DNA of 64,000 bases. Origin: Maritimibacter sp. DP1N21-5 (lineage in GTDB: Bacteria > Pseudomonadota > Alphaproteobacteria > Rhodobacterales > Rhodobacteraceae). The stretch covers positions 1,984,001 to 2,048,000 of the forward strand of contig NZ_JAHUZF010000006.1 of NCBI RefSeq assembly GCF_019218295.1. Reading direction: 5' to 3'. Of this stretch, positions 9,202-19,175 are shown one piece after another. The notes under the pieces are model-generated. The model saw only the letters and a program-made list of their open reading frames with translations. It did no database searches and was not told the origin of the DNA. The position numbers and the translations under genes are program-made. Position 1 is the stretch's first letter, and every line of letters begins with the position of its first letter.

Positions 9202-12200
9202 ATGTTTCTGACACGGATCAGCGTCAGCCAACCGGTCTTCGCCACGATGGTGATGATCGCCATCATGGTAGTCGGCGTCTTCTCCTATTCGCGCCTGCCC
9301 GTGGAACAGTTCCCGGACGTGGATTTCCCGGTGGTCGCGGTCGTGACCTCCTATCCGGGTGCCACGCCCGAGGCGGTGGAAAGCGACATCATCGAACCCA
9401 TCGAGGACAACCTCTCGACGCTCGCGGGGATCGACAACATCACCTCGACCGCGCTGACCGGTTCCTCGCTCGTGCTCGTGCAATTCGACCTCGAGGTTGA
9501 AAGCGCGGCGGCCGTGCAAGACGTGCGCGACCGCGTGAGCCAGGTGGCCCCGCTTCTCCCCGACAATGCGAACGATCCCCAGATCCTGCGTTTCGATCCG
9601 GGCGAATTGCCGATCATGTCGATCGGGATCTCGTCGGAGTCGCTCGACGAGGGCGCCCTGACCCAGATCACCGAGGACGTGATCTCCAAACGCATCGCGA
9701 ACCTGCGCGGCGTCGGTCGGGCGAGTGTCGTGGGTGGCGTCCCGCGTCAGGTCCAGATCGAGATCGACCCTGACCGTCAGACCGCGCTCAACGTCGGCAT
9801 CGCCGAAGTGGCCGGGGCCGTGGCGCAGGAAAACCAGGACGTCCCAGCGGGCGCCGTGACCGGTGCCGGCACCTCCCAGTCGGTGCAGGTCGAAGGGCGC
9901 ATCGAAACCGTGCGCGCTTTCGAGGACATCATCGTGGCCCGCCGCGCCGGTCAGCCGATCCGGCTGGGCGACGTGGCGACAGTCTCAACCGGGCTTGCCG
10001 AGCGCGAGAGTCTCGCCATGCTCGACGGACAGGTGGCACTCGCCATCGACGTCGTGAAGACGCAGGGCGCGAATACGGTCGACGTGGCCGAGCGCGTCGC
10101 CGAGGAAGTCGCGAAGATCCAGGAGGATCCGGAGTTCTCGGACATCCAGGTGTCGATCCTGCGCGACAACTCGAAACCCGTCGTGGAAAGCTTCCACTCG
10201 GTTCAGTCCATGATCCTCGAGGGCGGCATCCTCGCCACCGTGATCGTGTTCCTGTTCCTGAACTCCTGGCGCTCGACCGTGATTACGGGGCTTACGCTGC
10301 CCATCTCGATCATCGGGACGATGACGGCGATCTATGCCCTTGGCTTCACGCTCAACATGATGACGCTCATGGCGCTGTCGCTGGCCGTCGGTATCCTGAT
10401 CGACGACGCCATCGTGGTGCGCGAAAACATCATGCGACACCTGCACATGGGCAAGAGCCATAAGCAGGCGGCGCTGGACGGCACGAATGAAATCGGGCTC
10501 GCCGTTCTGGCGACGACCCTGTCCATCGTGTCAGTGTTCCTGCCCGTGGCCTTCATGGACGGGATCATCGGGCGCTTCTTCCTGCAGTTCGGCATCACCG
10601 TCGCGGTGGCGGTCGTGATCTCGCTCTTCGTGTCCTTCACGCTCGACCCGATGATGTCGTCGGTCTGGTACGACCCGGCCGCCGACAGTTCGCGCAAGCG
10701 CGGGCTCTTGGGGCGCATCGTGGGCAAGTTCGACCAGTTCTTCGAGTGGATCGGGGTTCAGTACGCCAAGCTCCTGCGCAAGGCGCTCAAATTCCGAAAG
10801 ACAACGCTCATGGCCGCTCTTGGCGCTTTTGTCGGTGCCTTCGCGCTCTTTCCCATGATCGGTGCCGAGTTCGTTCCGCCCTCGGACACCGGGGAGGTTC
10901 AGGTCGACCTGAAAGCGCCGGTCGGTACCTCGCTTGACCGCACCGCGGAAAAGATCGCCCAGGTTGACGCGCTGCTTCGCGCCGAGTTCCCGGAGATCGA
11001 AAGCACCTATGCGACCGTGAATTCCGGCACGACCTCGGGCGACAACAATGCGACGATCATCGCGGTTCTCGTCCCGTCGGACGAGCGCACGCGCACGCCG
11101 CAGGAGCTGACCAGCCCGATGCGTCAGGTGCTCACCGCCATTCCGGGCGCCGAGTTCAGCGTCGGCGCCTCCGGCGGCATGGGTCCGGTCGCGCCGCCGA
11201 TCGAGATCAAGATCTTCGGCCCGGACCTGCGCGTTCTCGAACGCCTCGCGCACGAGCTTTCTGCCGAAATGCAGGAAATCGAGGGGCTCGTGGACGTGCG
11301 GACCACGCTCGACGATCCGCAGCCGACGCTCGGGATCGAGGTCGACCGCGACGCCGCCTTCGACCTTGGCGTCTCGCTCTCGCAGGTCGGGGACACGCTG
11401 TCCTCGATGCTCGAGGGCCAGACGGTGAGCGAATGGACCTCGCCCCGTGGCGAAAGCCTCGACGTGGTGGTCCGGCTTCCCGAATGGGCGCGGCAGGACC
11501 CGTCCTATCTGGGCGCCCTGCCCATCGCGCAATCGGGGGCGATGGGGTCGCAGGACCTGATCCGGCTCGATCAGGTGGCGACGATCACCCAGTCCGAAGG
11601 CCCCGGCGAGATCAACCGCGAGGACCGGGAACGCTCGGTCCGGGTGACCGCGAACCTTGAAAGCGGCGTGCGTCCGGGTGACGTGGGCGCCGCCGTTCAG
11701 GCCGCTGCCGCCGATCTCGACTATCCGCTCGGGTATTCGCAGGGCACCGGGGGCGAGGTCGAGGACATGCAGGACCTGATGCTGGCCGCAGGGGCCGCGC
11801 TGGCGCTGGCGGTCATCTTCATCTACCTCGTGCTCGCCTCGCAGTTCGGGAGCTTCATGCAGCCCTTTGCGATCATGTCGTCGCTTCCCCTCGCCCTTAT
11901 CGGCGTGCTGGGCGGGCTTCTGGTCTTCGACTCGACGCTCAACGTCATGTCGATCATCGGGTTCATCATGCTGATGGGCCTCGTGACGAAGAACGCCATC
12001 CTGCTGGTCGACAACGCCAACCAGCATATGCGCGACGACGGGCTCAATCTCTACGATGCGCTGGTGAACGCGGGGCGGACCCGGTTCCGGCCCATTGTTA
12101 TGACGACGCTCGCCATGATCTTCGGGATGCTGCCGCTCGCGCTCAACATCCACGGTGGCACCGGGCAGAACGCCTCGATGGCCCATGCGGTGATCGGCGG

Positions 12201-12339
12201 GCTGATCTCGTCCTCGCTGCTGACGCTGGTCGTGGTGCCGGTGATCCTCACCTATACCGAGGGTTTCGGGCGCTTCGTGTCACGCTTCACGCCGAAGGCG
12301 CCGGACGACATGCATCACGAAGGTGCACCAGCGGAATAA
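9202..12339 (+). CDS. RND efflux pump permease (AcrB/MexB-like superfamily)
   Basis: Proton-driven export pump of 1045 aa with the usual duplicated layout: TM1 at about residue 12-30, a large periplasmic domain, TM2-6 near 330-490, a second periplasmic domain, and TM8-12 to the C-terminus. Family motifs are clear: '[15 protein letters not shown]' near the N-terminus, '[21 protein letters not shown]' in TM4 carrying the paired aspartates of the proton relay, and '[15 protein letters not shown]' in the second half. It is translated one base after the adaptor's stop codon. Substrates are unknown; HAE-type multidrug efflux is the default assumption. A strong terminator follows. Confidence 0.93.
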   Translation: MFLTRISVSQPVFATMVMIAIMVVGVFSYSRLPVEQFPDVDFPVVAVVTSYPGATPEAVESDIIEPIEDNLSTLAGIDNITSTALTGSSLVLVQFDLEVESAAAVQDVRDRVSQVAPLLPDNANDPQILRFDPGELPIMSIGISSESLDEGALTQITEDVISKRIANLRGVGRASVVGGVPRQVQIEIDPDRQTALNVGIAEVAGAVAQENQDVPAGAVTGAGTSQSVQVEGRIETVRAFEDIIVARRAGQPIRLGDVATVSTGLAERESLAMLDGQVALAIDVVKTQGANTVDVAERVAEEVAKIQEDPEFSDIQVSILRDNSKPVVESFHSVQSMILEGGILATVIVFLFLNSWRSTVITGLTLPISIIGTMTAIYALGFTLNMMTLMALSLAVGILIDDAIVVRENIMRHLHMGKSHKQAALDGTNEIGLAVLATTLSIVSVFLPVAFMDGIIGRFFLQFGITVAVAVVISLFVSFTLDPMMSSVWYDPAADSSRKRGLLGRIVGKFDQFFEWIGVQYAKLLRKALKFRKTTLMAALGAFVGAFALFPMIGAEFVPPSDTGEVQVDLKAPVGTSLDRTAEKIAQVDALLRAEFPEIESTYATVNSGTTSGDNNATIIAVLVPSDERTRTPQELTSPMRQVLTAIPGAEFSVGASGGMGPVAPPIEIKIFGPDLRVLERLAHELSAEMQEIEGLVDVRTTLDDPQPTLGIEVDRDAAFDLGVSLSQVGDTLSSMLEGQTVSEWTSPRGESLDVVVRLPEWARQDPSYLGALPIAQSGAMGSQDLIRLDQVATITQSEGPGEINREDRERSVRVTANLESGVRPGDVGAAVQAAAADLDYPLGYSQGTGGEVEDMQDLMLAAGAALALAVIFIYLVLASQFGSFMQPFAIMSSLPLALIGVLGGLLVFDSTLNVMSIIGFIMLMGLVTKNAILLVDNANQHMRDDGLNLYDALVNAGRTRFRPIVMTTLAMIFGMLPLALNIHGGTGQNASMAHAVIGGLISSSLLTLVVVPVILTYTEGFGRFVSRFTPKAPDDMHHEGAPAE

Positions 12340-12363
12340 GCGCTGCGGCACTGGAAATCGATC

Positions 12364-12389
12364 GGGGGCGCTTCGGCGCCCCCCTTTTT
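12364..12389 (+). terminator. Intrinsic terminator after the RND operon
   Basis: GGGGGCGC, tetraloop TTCG, GCGCCCCC then CTTTTT: a perfect 8-bp stem with a T-tract, 24 bases after the pump's stop codon. Confidence 0.9.
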
Positions 12390-12424
12390 CTTGCAGTCAC
12401 ACCAATGGCGAAAAACCGCCCGGC

Positions 12425-13768
12425 TCAGGCCGTGGCGCGTTCGACCTCGGCCACGATCCGGTCGATGACGTCGGACAGAAGCACCTCGTCCTCGCATTCC
12501 GCCATCACCCGGATGAGCGGCTCCGTCCCGGATTTCCGGATCAACAGGCGACCCTTTCCGTTCAGCTCGGCTTCCGCCCCGGCGATCACTTTCACCACGC
12601 TGTCGGCTTCGAGAGGCGTCTGGCCCGCCGAAAAGCGCACGTTCTTCAACAATTGCGGCACCGTCGGGAAGACCTGCGTCAAGGCGCTCGCGGGTTTGCC
12701 CGAACGCACCATCGCGGCGAGGAAATGGATGCCTGCAAGCAACCCGTCGCCCGTCGTTGCGTAGTCCGTCATGACGATATGACCCGACTGTTCGCCGCCC
12801 AGGTTGAAACCGCCTTGCCGCATGCGTTCGACCACGTAACGGTCACCCACTTTGGTGCGCTCGAGCCGGAGACCCCGACCGTCGAGATAGCGCTCGAGCC
12901 CCAGATTGGACATGACCGTTGCCACGAGGGCACCTCCCTTGAGGCTGCCCGCGTCGGCCCATTGCCCCGCCATGAGCGCCATGAGCTGGTCGCCGTCAGC
13001 CACGCGTCCCTTTTCGTCGATGATCATCACGCGGTCCGCATCGCCATCGAGGCAGATGCCCACGTCCGCGCCATGCGCCACGACCATCTCCGCCGCGAGA
13101 CGCGTGTCGGTCGAGCCGCATTCGAGGTTGATGTTCTTGCCGTTGGGCGCGACGCCGACCGGGATCACCTCGGCGCCAAGTTCCCAAAGCGCCTCTGGCG
13201 CGGTCCGGTGAGCGGCGCCGTTGGCGCAGTCGATGACGACCTTGAGCCCGCCGAGGCGCACGTCCTGAACCGTCGTCTTGATGAATTCCACGTAACGATG
13301 GCGGCCTTCGTCCACCCGTTTCGCCCGCCCGATGTTCTCGGGCTGAACCGGCTCGACACCGTCGGCCACCAGTGTCTCGATCTCGGCTTCGGCCGCATCG
13401 GAGAGCTTGAAGCCGTCGGGGCCGAAGAACTTGATTCCGTTGTCGTGGAAGGGATTGTGACTCGCCGAGATCATGATGCCCAGATCGGCGCGCATCGAAT
13501 GGGTCAGATGCCCGACGGCCGGTGTCGGGACCGGCCCCAGAAGCAGAACGTTCATGCCGGTCGAGGTCAGCCCGGCGGTCAGGGCGTTCTCGAGCATGTA
13601 GCCCGAAAGCCTCGTGTCCTTTCCGATCACGACGCGGTGGTGGTTCGCGCCGTCCGACCGGAAATAGCGACCCGCCGCCGCGCCGAGGCGCAGCGCCATT
13701 TCCGCCGTCATGGGATGGCTGTTGGCCAGCCCGCGCACACCGTCGGTTCCGAAGAGTTTCTCAGCCAT
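12425..13768 (-). CDS. glmM: Phosphoglucosamine mutase
   Basis: Interconverts glucosamine-6-phosphate and glucosamine-1-phosphate on the way to UDP-GlcNAc for peptidoglycan and lipopolysaccharide. The protein is 447 aa from '[16 protein letters not shown]'. The phosphoserine loop 'ISASHNPF' (S103), the metal-binding 'DGDADR' and the C-terminal phosphate-binding '[13 protein letters not shown]' are all present. The chosen ATG (13768) matches the family start; longer in-frame reading upstream runs through folP and is not used. Its first 8 bases overlap the end of folP, so the two are translationally coupled. Confidence 0.97.
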   Translation of the reverse strand: MAEKLFGTDGVRGLANSHPMTAEMALRLGAAAGRYFRSDGANHHRVVIGKDTRLSGYMLENALTAGLTSTGMNVLLLGPVPTPAVGHLTHSMRADLGIMISASHNPFHDNGIKFFGPDGFKLSDAAEAEIETLVADGVEPVQPENIGRAKRVDEGRHRYVEFIKTTVQDVRLGGLKVVIDCANGAAHRTAPEALWELGAEVIPVGVAPNGKNINLECGSTDTRLAAEMVVAHGADVGICLDGDADRVMIIDEKGRVADGDQLMALMAGQWADAGSLKGGALVATVMSNLGLERYLDGRGLRLERTKVGDRYVVERMRQGGFNLGGEQSGHIVMTDYATTGDGLLAGIHFLAAMVRSGKPASALTQVFPTVPQLLKNVRFSAGQTPLEADSVVKVIAGAEAELNGKGRLLIRKSGTEPLIRVMAECEDEVLLSDVIDRIVAEVERATA

Positions 13769-14729
13769 TCCTTCCGTTCCTCTCTTCCATCGCGGCCCAG
13801 AGCCTGAGCGCCTGCGTGGTCGCATGGGTGTCATGCACCCGAAGAATATGCATGCCCCGGGCAGCACCATAAAGCGCCACCGCGAGCGATCCGCCAAGTC
13901 GATCTTTCGCGTCGTCCGCTCCGCCGATGGTCCCGATGAAACGCTTGCGCGACACGCCAAGCAGAACCGGCAGGCCCAGGTCGTGAAAGACCGTGAGATG
14001 GCGCAGAAGCGTCATGTTGTGGTCGAGCGTCTTGCCAAAGCCGATGCCCGGATCGGTGATGATCCGCTCGCGTTTCACACCTTTGGACAGCGCGAAACCG
14101 ATCCGCGCCTCCAGATGCCCCATGACCTCGCCCACCACGTCCTCGTAGGTGGGGTTGACCTGCATCGTGTCCGGCAATCCCTTGGCGTGCATGAGGCAAA
14201 CCGGCACCTCACGCTCGGCGCACAGGTCGGCAAGCTCCGGGTCGAACTCGAAAGCTGACACGTCGTTCACGATGTCGGCCCCCGCGTTCAATGCCGCCTC
14301 GGCCACGCGGGCCTTGCGGGTGTCGATGCTGATCGGGGTGGTGATCCCGGCGGCACGGATCGCCTCGATCACCGGGGCGGTGCGCCGGATTTCCTCGGAG
14401 ACGGGCACTTCTTCGGCACCCGGTCGCGTCGACTCGCCGCCGATGTCGATGATGTCGGCTTCGTCCGTCATCACCCGCGCCCGATCTACCGCCGCATCGA
14501 GCGCCGCATGATCGCCACCATCCGAAAAGCTGTCCGGCGTCACGTTGAGGATGCCCATGACCCGGGGCCGGTCGAGCGTCAGGCCGCAAAGATCGGGGCG
14601 CGGCGCTGACAGGCGCCGCGCGGCCGCGTCGTCCGCGTCCGGCTGGAACCAGACGTCGCGAAATCCGGCAAGGCTCAGGGCCCCGGCGGGGCGGGGCCCG
14701 GTGCGTGCGGTGGGTTCGGCAAAGGACAT
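13761..14729 (-). CDS. folP: Dihydropteroate synthase
   Basis: Condenses p-aminobenzoate with dihydropterin pyrophosphate in folate synthesis; the sulfonamide target. The protein is 322 aa, with the TIM-barrel signatures '[14 protein letters not shown]', '[12 protein letters not shown]', '[27 protein letters not shown]' and '[13 protein letters not shown]'. It carries roughly 60 extra N-terminal residues before the barrel compared with short FolP proteins. It is followed by glmM with an 8-base overlap and preceded by folB with only 4 bases between them, a folB-folP-glmM operon. Confidence 0.96.
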   Translation of the reverse strand: MSFAEPTARTGPRPAGALSLAGFRDVWFQPDADDAAARRLSAPRPDLCGLTLDRPRVMGILNVTPDSFSDGGDHAALDAAVDRARVMTDEADIIDIGGESTRPGAEEVPVSEEIRRTAPVIEAIRAAGITTPISIDTRKARVAEAALNAGADIVNDVSAFEFDPELADLCAEREVPVCLMHAKGLPDTMQVNPTYEDVVGEVMGHLEARIGFALSKGVKRERIITDPGIGFGKTLDHNMTLLRHLTVFHDLGLPVLLGVSRKRFIGTIGGADDAKDRLGGSLAVALYGAARGMHILRVHDTHATTQALRLWAAMEERNGRNG

Positions 14730-14733
14730 GGAG

Positions 14734-15654
14734 TCAGGGCGCCTCACCAATCGAGAGCACTCGGGCGGGAATGTCGGAGGCGGCCACATCGCCGCCAACG
14801 GACAGGATCTCCTCTGCCTGCATGAGGCGTGCGAACCATGCGGTCAAGGCGAGCGGATGGCGTGGGTCGGCCTCGGCCCCATCGACCGCGTCGAGCACGA
14901 TCTTGGAGGGGGCCCAGACACAGATCTGACCATGTTTCATGGCCCACTCGAGTTCGGTCCTTGTGCCCACGACGACGCAGCGGCGGTCCCGCGCGGCCAG
15001 GATCCAGGCGTTCATCTCGAGCGACAGGAGGTCGATGCGCCGTTGCGGCATCTCCCGCGTGGCGCGCGGCATGGCGGCGTCGGGATGGCCCACGCACAGG
15101 ATCGCCGGCGCGTTCCCCCGCTCCAGCGCATCGAGAAGTGCGATCAGTTCGGGCGCGGCTATGGCCGTGTTCGACAGATGCACGACGACTGGGTGCGGCA
15201 TGTCTTCGTCCACGCCCTGCGCCGGGGCCTCCTGCCCGCGCGTGCGGGCGATCTCGACTCCCAAGGCGCCGGGGCCACGGTCGAGCTTTTCGATCCGCAC
15301 GAAGACGCGCTCCGCCTGGGGCGACCAGAGAATCCGGTCGGCCACGCGCTCGGAGAGCGTTTCCAGAAGGTTCAGGCGTTCGGCGGCAAGCTCGTGCTCG
15401 ATGGCCTCGGTGATCGTGTCGTAGGAGAGGATCTTGTCCACGTCGTCGTCAAGCGGCGCGGCAGGCGGCGTCACCTCGACCACCACATTGAACCGAAGCC
15501 GCTGGGTGGTGCCGCGTTCCTGCTGGAAGGCGCCGATTTCAGCGGTGGTGATGTGATCGCGCAGGGAAATCCGGTCGAGCGGCTGGGACGGCTGACCATC
15601 GGCGGCAGCGCGGGCCTCGGGGTGGTCGAAGGCGAGGCGAGTGTCAGAGGTCAT
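14734..15654 (-). CDS. folB: Dihydroneopterin aldolase with C-terminal kinase-like extension
   Basis: The N-terminal half (about residues 26-138) is a FolB domain, which cleaves dihydroneopterin to 6-hydroxymethyl-dihydropterin. Conserved features include 'EIGAFQQERGTTQRLRFNVVVEV', E98 in 'ETLSERVADRIL' and K123 in 'VRIEKL'. A plain FolB is about 120 residues; this protein has 306. The added part (about 155-306) contains 'LSLEMNAWILAARD', 'ICVWAPSKIVLDAV' and 'LALTAWFARLMQAEEIL', a pattern that reminds me of the C-terminal half of amino-acid-kinase-fold proteins such as MfnE, without an obvious N-terminal Gly-rich phosphate loop. That assignment is inference. The start 'MTSDTRLAFDHP' was chosen since upstream sequence is Pro-rich and atypical. 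Confidence 0.9.
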   Translation of the reverse strand: MTSDTRLAFDHPEARAAADGQPSQPLDRISLRDHITTAEIGAFQQERGTTQRLRFNVVVEVTPPAAPLDDDVDKILSYDTITEAIEHELAAERLNLLETLSERVADRILWSPQAERVFVRIEKLDRGPGALGVEIARTRGQEAPAQGVDEDMPHPVVVHLSNTAIAAPELIALLDALERGNAPAILCVGHPDAAMPRATREMPQRRIDLLSLEMNAWILAARDRRCVVVGTRTELEWAMKHGQICVWAPSKIVLDAVDGAEADPRHPLALTAWFARLMQAEEILSVGGDVAASDIPARVLSIGEAP

Positions 15655-15740
15655 GGGCTGTCCTTGCGGAGCGAACGGGGCGGGACTCACGGGCGCGGAG
15701 ACTGCAACAGGCACCGGAGAATGGAAAGGCGAAACCGGGT

Positions 15741-16385
15741 TCAGCGGTAGAACTTGTGATCGCCGATCTGCGTGGTCTGGTCGAGCGTCAACGCCCAACG
15801 CGGGTTCACACCGGTCGTGTGGAAATAGGTCGCGCCACCGGTGAACATGCGCGGCGCACCGTCGATCATGGCGCGCGCGATCTTGCCCAGATGTTCATAG
15901 GTCCGCGTTTCCGACACATGCTCCGGCCGCCCGTCGCAGGCGAAAGAGAACTGGCAGGCATTCTGCTGACCGGTGCCCTGATTCACGACCGCGCAGACGG
16001 AATCCGGAAAACGCGGGCTTTCGACGCGGTTCAAGATCACCTCGGCCACACCGACCACGCCTTCGAAACCCTCGCCGCGCGCTTCGAAATAGAGCGCTTG
16101 GGTGAGACAGCGCCACTCGGCCCCGCCGGTCGCCGCCGGTTGCTTGGCAATCCAGACCTCGGTCGGCATCTCGGGTTCGGCAGGCGCGCGACGTGAAAAG
16201 AGCGACGTCCGGGGTGCGGGGCTCGAGAGCTCGGCCAGACGACCGGGGGCCATGGCACCAAATGCGGCCCGTTCCGTCGACGCGAGCGCCGCGAAGGCAC
16301 TGGCGGCGTCCAGAACGGCCTCGGCCCGTGCGGGCACGACCGTGACGAGGGCCAGAAGGGCCGCGCATATCCCGTTCTTGATCAA
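15741..16385 (-). CDS. Cell wall hydrolase (SleB/CwlJ family)
   Basis: A predicted exported peptidoglycan hydrolase of 214 aa. An N-terminal signal peptide (MIKNGICAALLALVTVVPARA) leads to a linker and a C-terminal hydrolase_2 (SleB) domain, about residues 92-214. Motifs seen: 'CLTQALYFEARGEGFEGVVGVAEVILNRV' with the catalytic Glu context, 'CQFSFACDG' and 'GATYFHT'. In spore formers SleB opens the cortex; in non-sporulating proteobacteria the same fold is thought to act in wall remodelling. It precedes the folB-folP-glmM cluster on the same strand, 86 bases before folB. Confidence 0.9.
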   Translation of the reverse strand: MIKNGICAALLALVTVVPARAEAVLDAASAFAALASTERAAFGAMAPGRLAELSSPAPRTSLFSRRAPAEPEMPTEVWIAKQPAATGGAEWRCLTQALYFEARGEGFEGVVGVAEVILNRVESPRFPDSVCAVVNQGTGQQNACQFSFACDGRPEHVSETRTYEHLGKIARAMIDGAPRMFTGGATYFHTTGVNPRWALTLDQTTQIGDHKFYR

Positions 16386-16517
16386 GAGACCCCCAAAGGA
16401 CGTTGCCGTTCAGCGCGGTCATAGGCCAGTTGAGGAGATCGGTAAAGCTTTAGTGATTACGCGAAGGTCCGTTGACAATATGCTGACTCGAAACGAAAAA
16501 CCGCCCCAAGATATAGC

Positions 16518-19094
16518 TCATCGCGTGACCCTCGGACGGCCGTTCCCGCGCGACGCGATGGCCAGATGCGCAGCGGCGAGCCGTGCCACGGGCACCCGGA
16601 ACGGCGAGCAGGAGACATAGTCAAATCCGGCGTCCCGGCAGAAGGCGATGCTTTCCGGGTTACCGCCATGCTCGCCGCAAATGCCCAGAACCACGTCCGG
16701 GTTCGCGCGCCGGCCCCGTTCGGCCCCGATGTCGAGCAACTCGCCCACCCCTTCCACGTCGAGCATGTGGAACGGGTCTTCGGCATAGACGCCCTGCTGC
16801 ACGTAACGCCCCATGAACCGCCCCGCATCGTCGCGCGACAGTCCATAGGTCATCTGTGTGAGGTCGTTGGTCCCGAAAGACAGGAAGGCCGCGTGTTGCG
16901 CAATCTCGCCCGCCCGAAGCGCCGCGCGCGGGGTTTCGACCATGACGCCCAGCCGATAGTCAAACTCGCGTCCGCGCTCGGCCTTGACCGCCGCAGCCAC
17001 GGCGTCGATCCGGGCCTTCACGATCTCGACCTCGCGCTTGGCGGAAACAAGGGGGATCATCACCTCTGGCACCACGGGTTTGCCGCCGGTCTCGGACGCG
17101 TCCAGCGTCGCTTCGAAAATGGCGCGGGCCTGCATGTCGTAAATCTCGGGCACCGTGATCCCAAGCCGAACGCCGCGCATCCCCAGCATCGGGTTGAACT
17201 CGGACAGCGCCTCCACCCGACGAGTCACGGCGGTGACGTTCAGGTCCAGCGCCTCGGCCAGCTCCGCCATGCCCTCGTGGCCCTGCGGCAGGAATTCATG
17301 AAGCGGCGGGTCGAAAAGCCGGATGGTCACCGGCTGGCCCTGCATGATGCGGAAGAGCTCGGCAAAGTCGGCCCGCTGCATGGGCAGGATCCGGTCGAGC
17401 GCCGCGCGGCGGTCTTCGGATTTGTCGGCAAAGATCATCTCGCGCATGGCCAGAAGCCGGTCGCGTTCGAAGAACATATGCTCGGTGCGGCACAGCCCGA
17501 TCCCCTCGGCGGCGAACATGCGCGCCTTCTGGGCGTCGGCGGGCGTGTCGGCATTGGCCCGCACGCCGATGTCGCGGGCCCGGTCCGCCCAGGCGAGCAG
17601 CGCCTGGAACTCGTCTCCGAGATCAGGCTCCAGCATTGGCACCGCGCCAAAGAGCGCCTCGCCCTTGGCGCCGTCGATGGTGATGACATCGCCCTCACGC
17701 AAGATCCGTCCATCGCGCATGACGAGGGTCTTGGCTTTGCCGTCGAGCTTCATGTCGTTTGCACCAACCACGCAAGGCAGTCCGAGCCCGCGCGCGATCA
17801 CGGCAGCATGGCTGGTGATCCCGCCGCGTTCGGTCAGCACGCCCTTGGCGGCATGCATGCCGCGAATGTCTTCCGGAGTGGTTTCACGACGCACAAGGAT
17901 ACAGGCCTCGTCCTTTGCCGCGAGCGCCTGCGCGGCGCGGGAGGAGAACACGATCTTGCCGGTGGCCCCGCCCGGTGAGGCCGCGATGCCTGACACCAGC
18001 ACATCACGCGGCCCCTCGGGATCGACCTGGCTGTGCAGCATTTCCGTCAGCGACCGGGGCGGCACACGCACGACAGCCTCTTCCTCGGAAATGATGGCGT
18101 CGCGGGCCAGTGCCACCGCGATGATCAGGTTGGCACGCGGACTGCGCGGCACGCGCACGGCATCGAGGATATGAAGACGCGAGTTCTCGATGGTGAATTC
18201 GATCTGCATTTCCTCGCGCAGGCGGTTGCGCGTCAGGTCGCCGTAGCGAATGAGATCGGCATAACAGTCGGGCAGCACCTCTTCGATGGACCGGCCCCGG
18301 TCGTCGCGCGAGAGATACATGACGTTGTCGTCGACATTGGCGCCAAGCGCATCGCGCCCCTGCGACTTGCACAGATAGCGTCCGCGGATTTCCCGCTCGC
18401 CGGTCGCGCCGGAAACGAACTGGATCACACCGGAGCCGGACAGCCCCTTGCCCACGCCCAGAGCCATTTCCTGCACCACGAGGCCCAGCCCCGCATCGGT
18501 CGGCGCACCGCGCGCTTCACGCAGGAGACGCGCGGTCGTGCCCTCCCAGGCGCGGGCCATGGCGCGCAGCACTTCGGAAAGCTGGGTCGCGATGTCTTGC
18601 GGGAAAGGTTCGTCGGTCTCTTCGTGAAAATGGGCGAGCGCCGCATTGACCGCTTCGGCATCTGGTGTGGCGGTCAGGTCGAACTCGTCGGGATCGAGTC
18701 GCGACACATGGACGCCGTAGGCCCGGATGAATCGCAGGTAGAGCGCGTTGGCCGCATCTTCCCCGTGGCTTTCGGTCAACCGGTCCCGCGCCGCATCGTT
18801 CATCCCGATGTTCAGGATCGCGGACGGGCCGCCCCAATCGGGATCGAGCGAGGACGGCCGCACCGACAACAGCGGATCGGGTCCGAAGACCGACAACATC
18901 CGTTCGATATCAGGCAGTTGCCCGAGTGAAATGTCGTGAACCGTGTTGAAATCGAGCGCCACGGTGCGCGGCACCGGCATTTCGAGCCGGATCAGGCGTT
19001 GCAGGCACTTGGCGCGCCCGCCATGGCGATCCACATCAATCGCCGAGGTCGGCGTGATCTCTGTGAAGCCAGCAGGTGTCACCATATTCTGCAC
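16518..19094 (-). CDS. Pyruvate, phosphate dikinase-like PEP-binding protein
   Basis: The C-terminal two-thirds is clearly PPDK/PEP-synthase type: the swivelling phospho-histidine domain 'TERGGITSHAAVIARGLGLPCVVG' (His about 429), then the PEP/pyruvate TIM barrel with 'GLCRTEHMFF', 'VMVETPRAA', 'LSFGTNDLTQM' and the catalytic-cysteine motif 'CGEHGG' (Cys about 806). The N-terminal ATP-grasp part is divergent: 'HGGRAKCL' stands where G-G-K-G-A is usual, 'SVRPSSLDPDWGG' where S-V-R-S-G-A is usual, and 'ILDAVRVPR' replaces the usual L-Q-T-R. It may therefore not catalyse the full dikinase reaction. The start is uncertain: GTG 19094 has AAAGGAGA 9 bases upstream; ATG 19085 and ATG 19121 are in frame. 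It is downstream of glyS. Confidence 0.85.
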   Translation of the reverse strand: MQNMVTPAGFTEITPTSAIDVDRHGGRAKCLQRLIRLEMPVPRTVALDFNTVHDISLGQLPDIERMLSVFGPDPLLSVRPSSLDPDWGGPSAILNIGMNDAARDRLTESHGEDAANALYLRFIRAYGVHVSRLDPDEFDLTATPDAEAVNAALAHFHEETDEPFPQDIATQLSEVLRAMARAWEGTTARLLREARGAPTDAGLGLVVQEMALGVGKGLSGSGVIQFVSGATGEREIRGRYLCKSQGRDALGANVDDNVMYLSRDDRGRSIEEVLPDCYADLIRYGDLTRNRLREEMQIEFTIENSRLHILDAVRVPRSPRANLIIAVALARDAIISEEEAVVRVPPRSLTEMLHSQVDPEGPRDVLVSGIAASPGGATGKIVFSSRAAQALAAKDEACILVRRETTPEDIRGMHAAKGVLTERGGITSHAAVIARGLGLPCVVGANDMKLDGKAKTLVMRDGRILREGDVITIDGAKGEALFGAVPMLEPDLGDEFQALLAWADRARDIGVRANADTPADAQKARMFAAEGIGLCRTEHMFFERDRLLAMREMIFADKSEDRRAALDRILPMQRADFAELFRIMQGQPVTIRLFDPPLHEFLPQGHEGMAELAEALDLNVTAVTRRVEALSEFNPMLGMRGVRLGITVPEIYDMQARAIFEATLDASETGGKPVVPEVMIPLVSAKREVEIVKARIDAVAAAVKAERGREFDYRLGVMVETPRAALRAGEIAQHAAFLSFGTNDLTQMTYGLSRDDAGRFMGRYVQQGVYAEDPFHMLDVEGVGELLDIGAERGRRANPDVVLGICGEHGGNPESIAFCRDAGFDYVSCSPFRVPVARLAAAHLAIASRGNGRPRVTR

Positions 19095-19175
19095 TGCAGC
19101 ATTTCTCCTTTGCCTCAACATAGCGCTCAGAAGCGCTCTGACAAGGAAGCCATGAGGACTACGTAATTTTACGTA

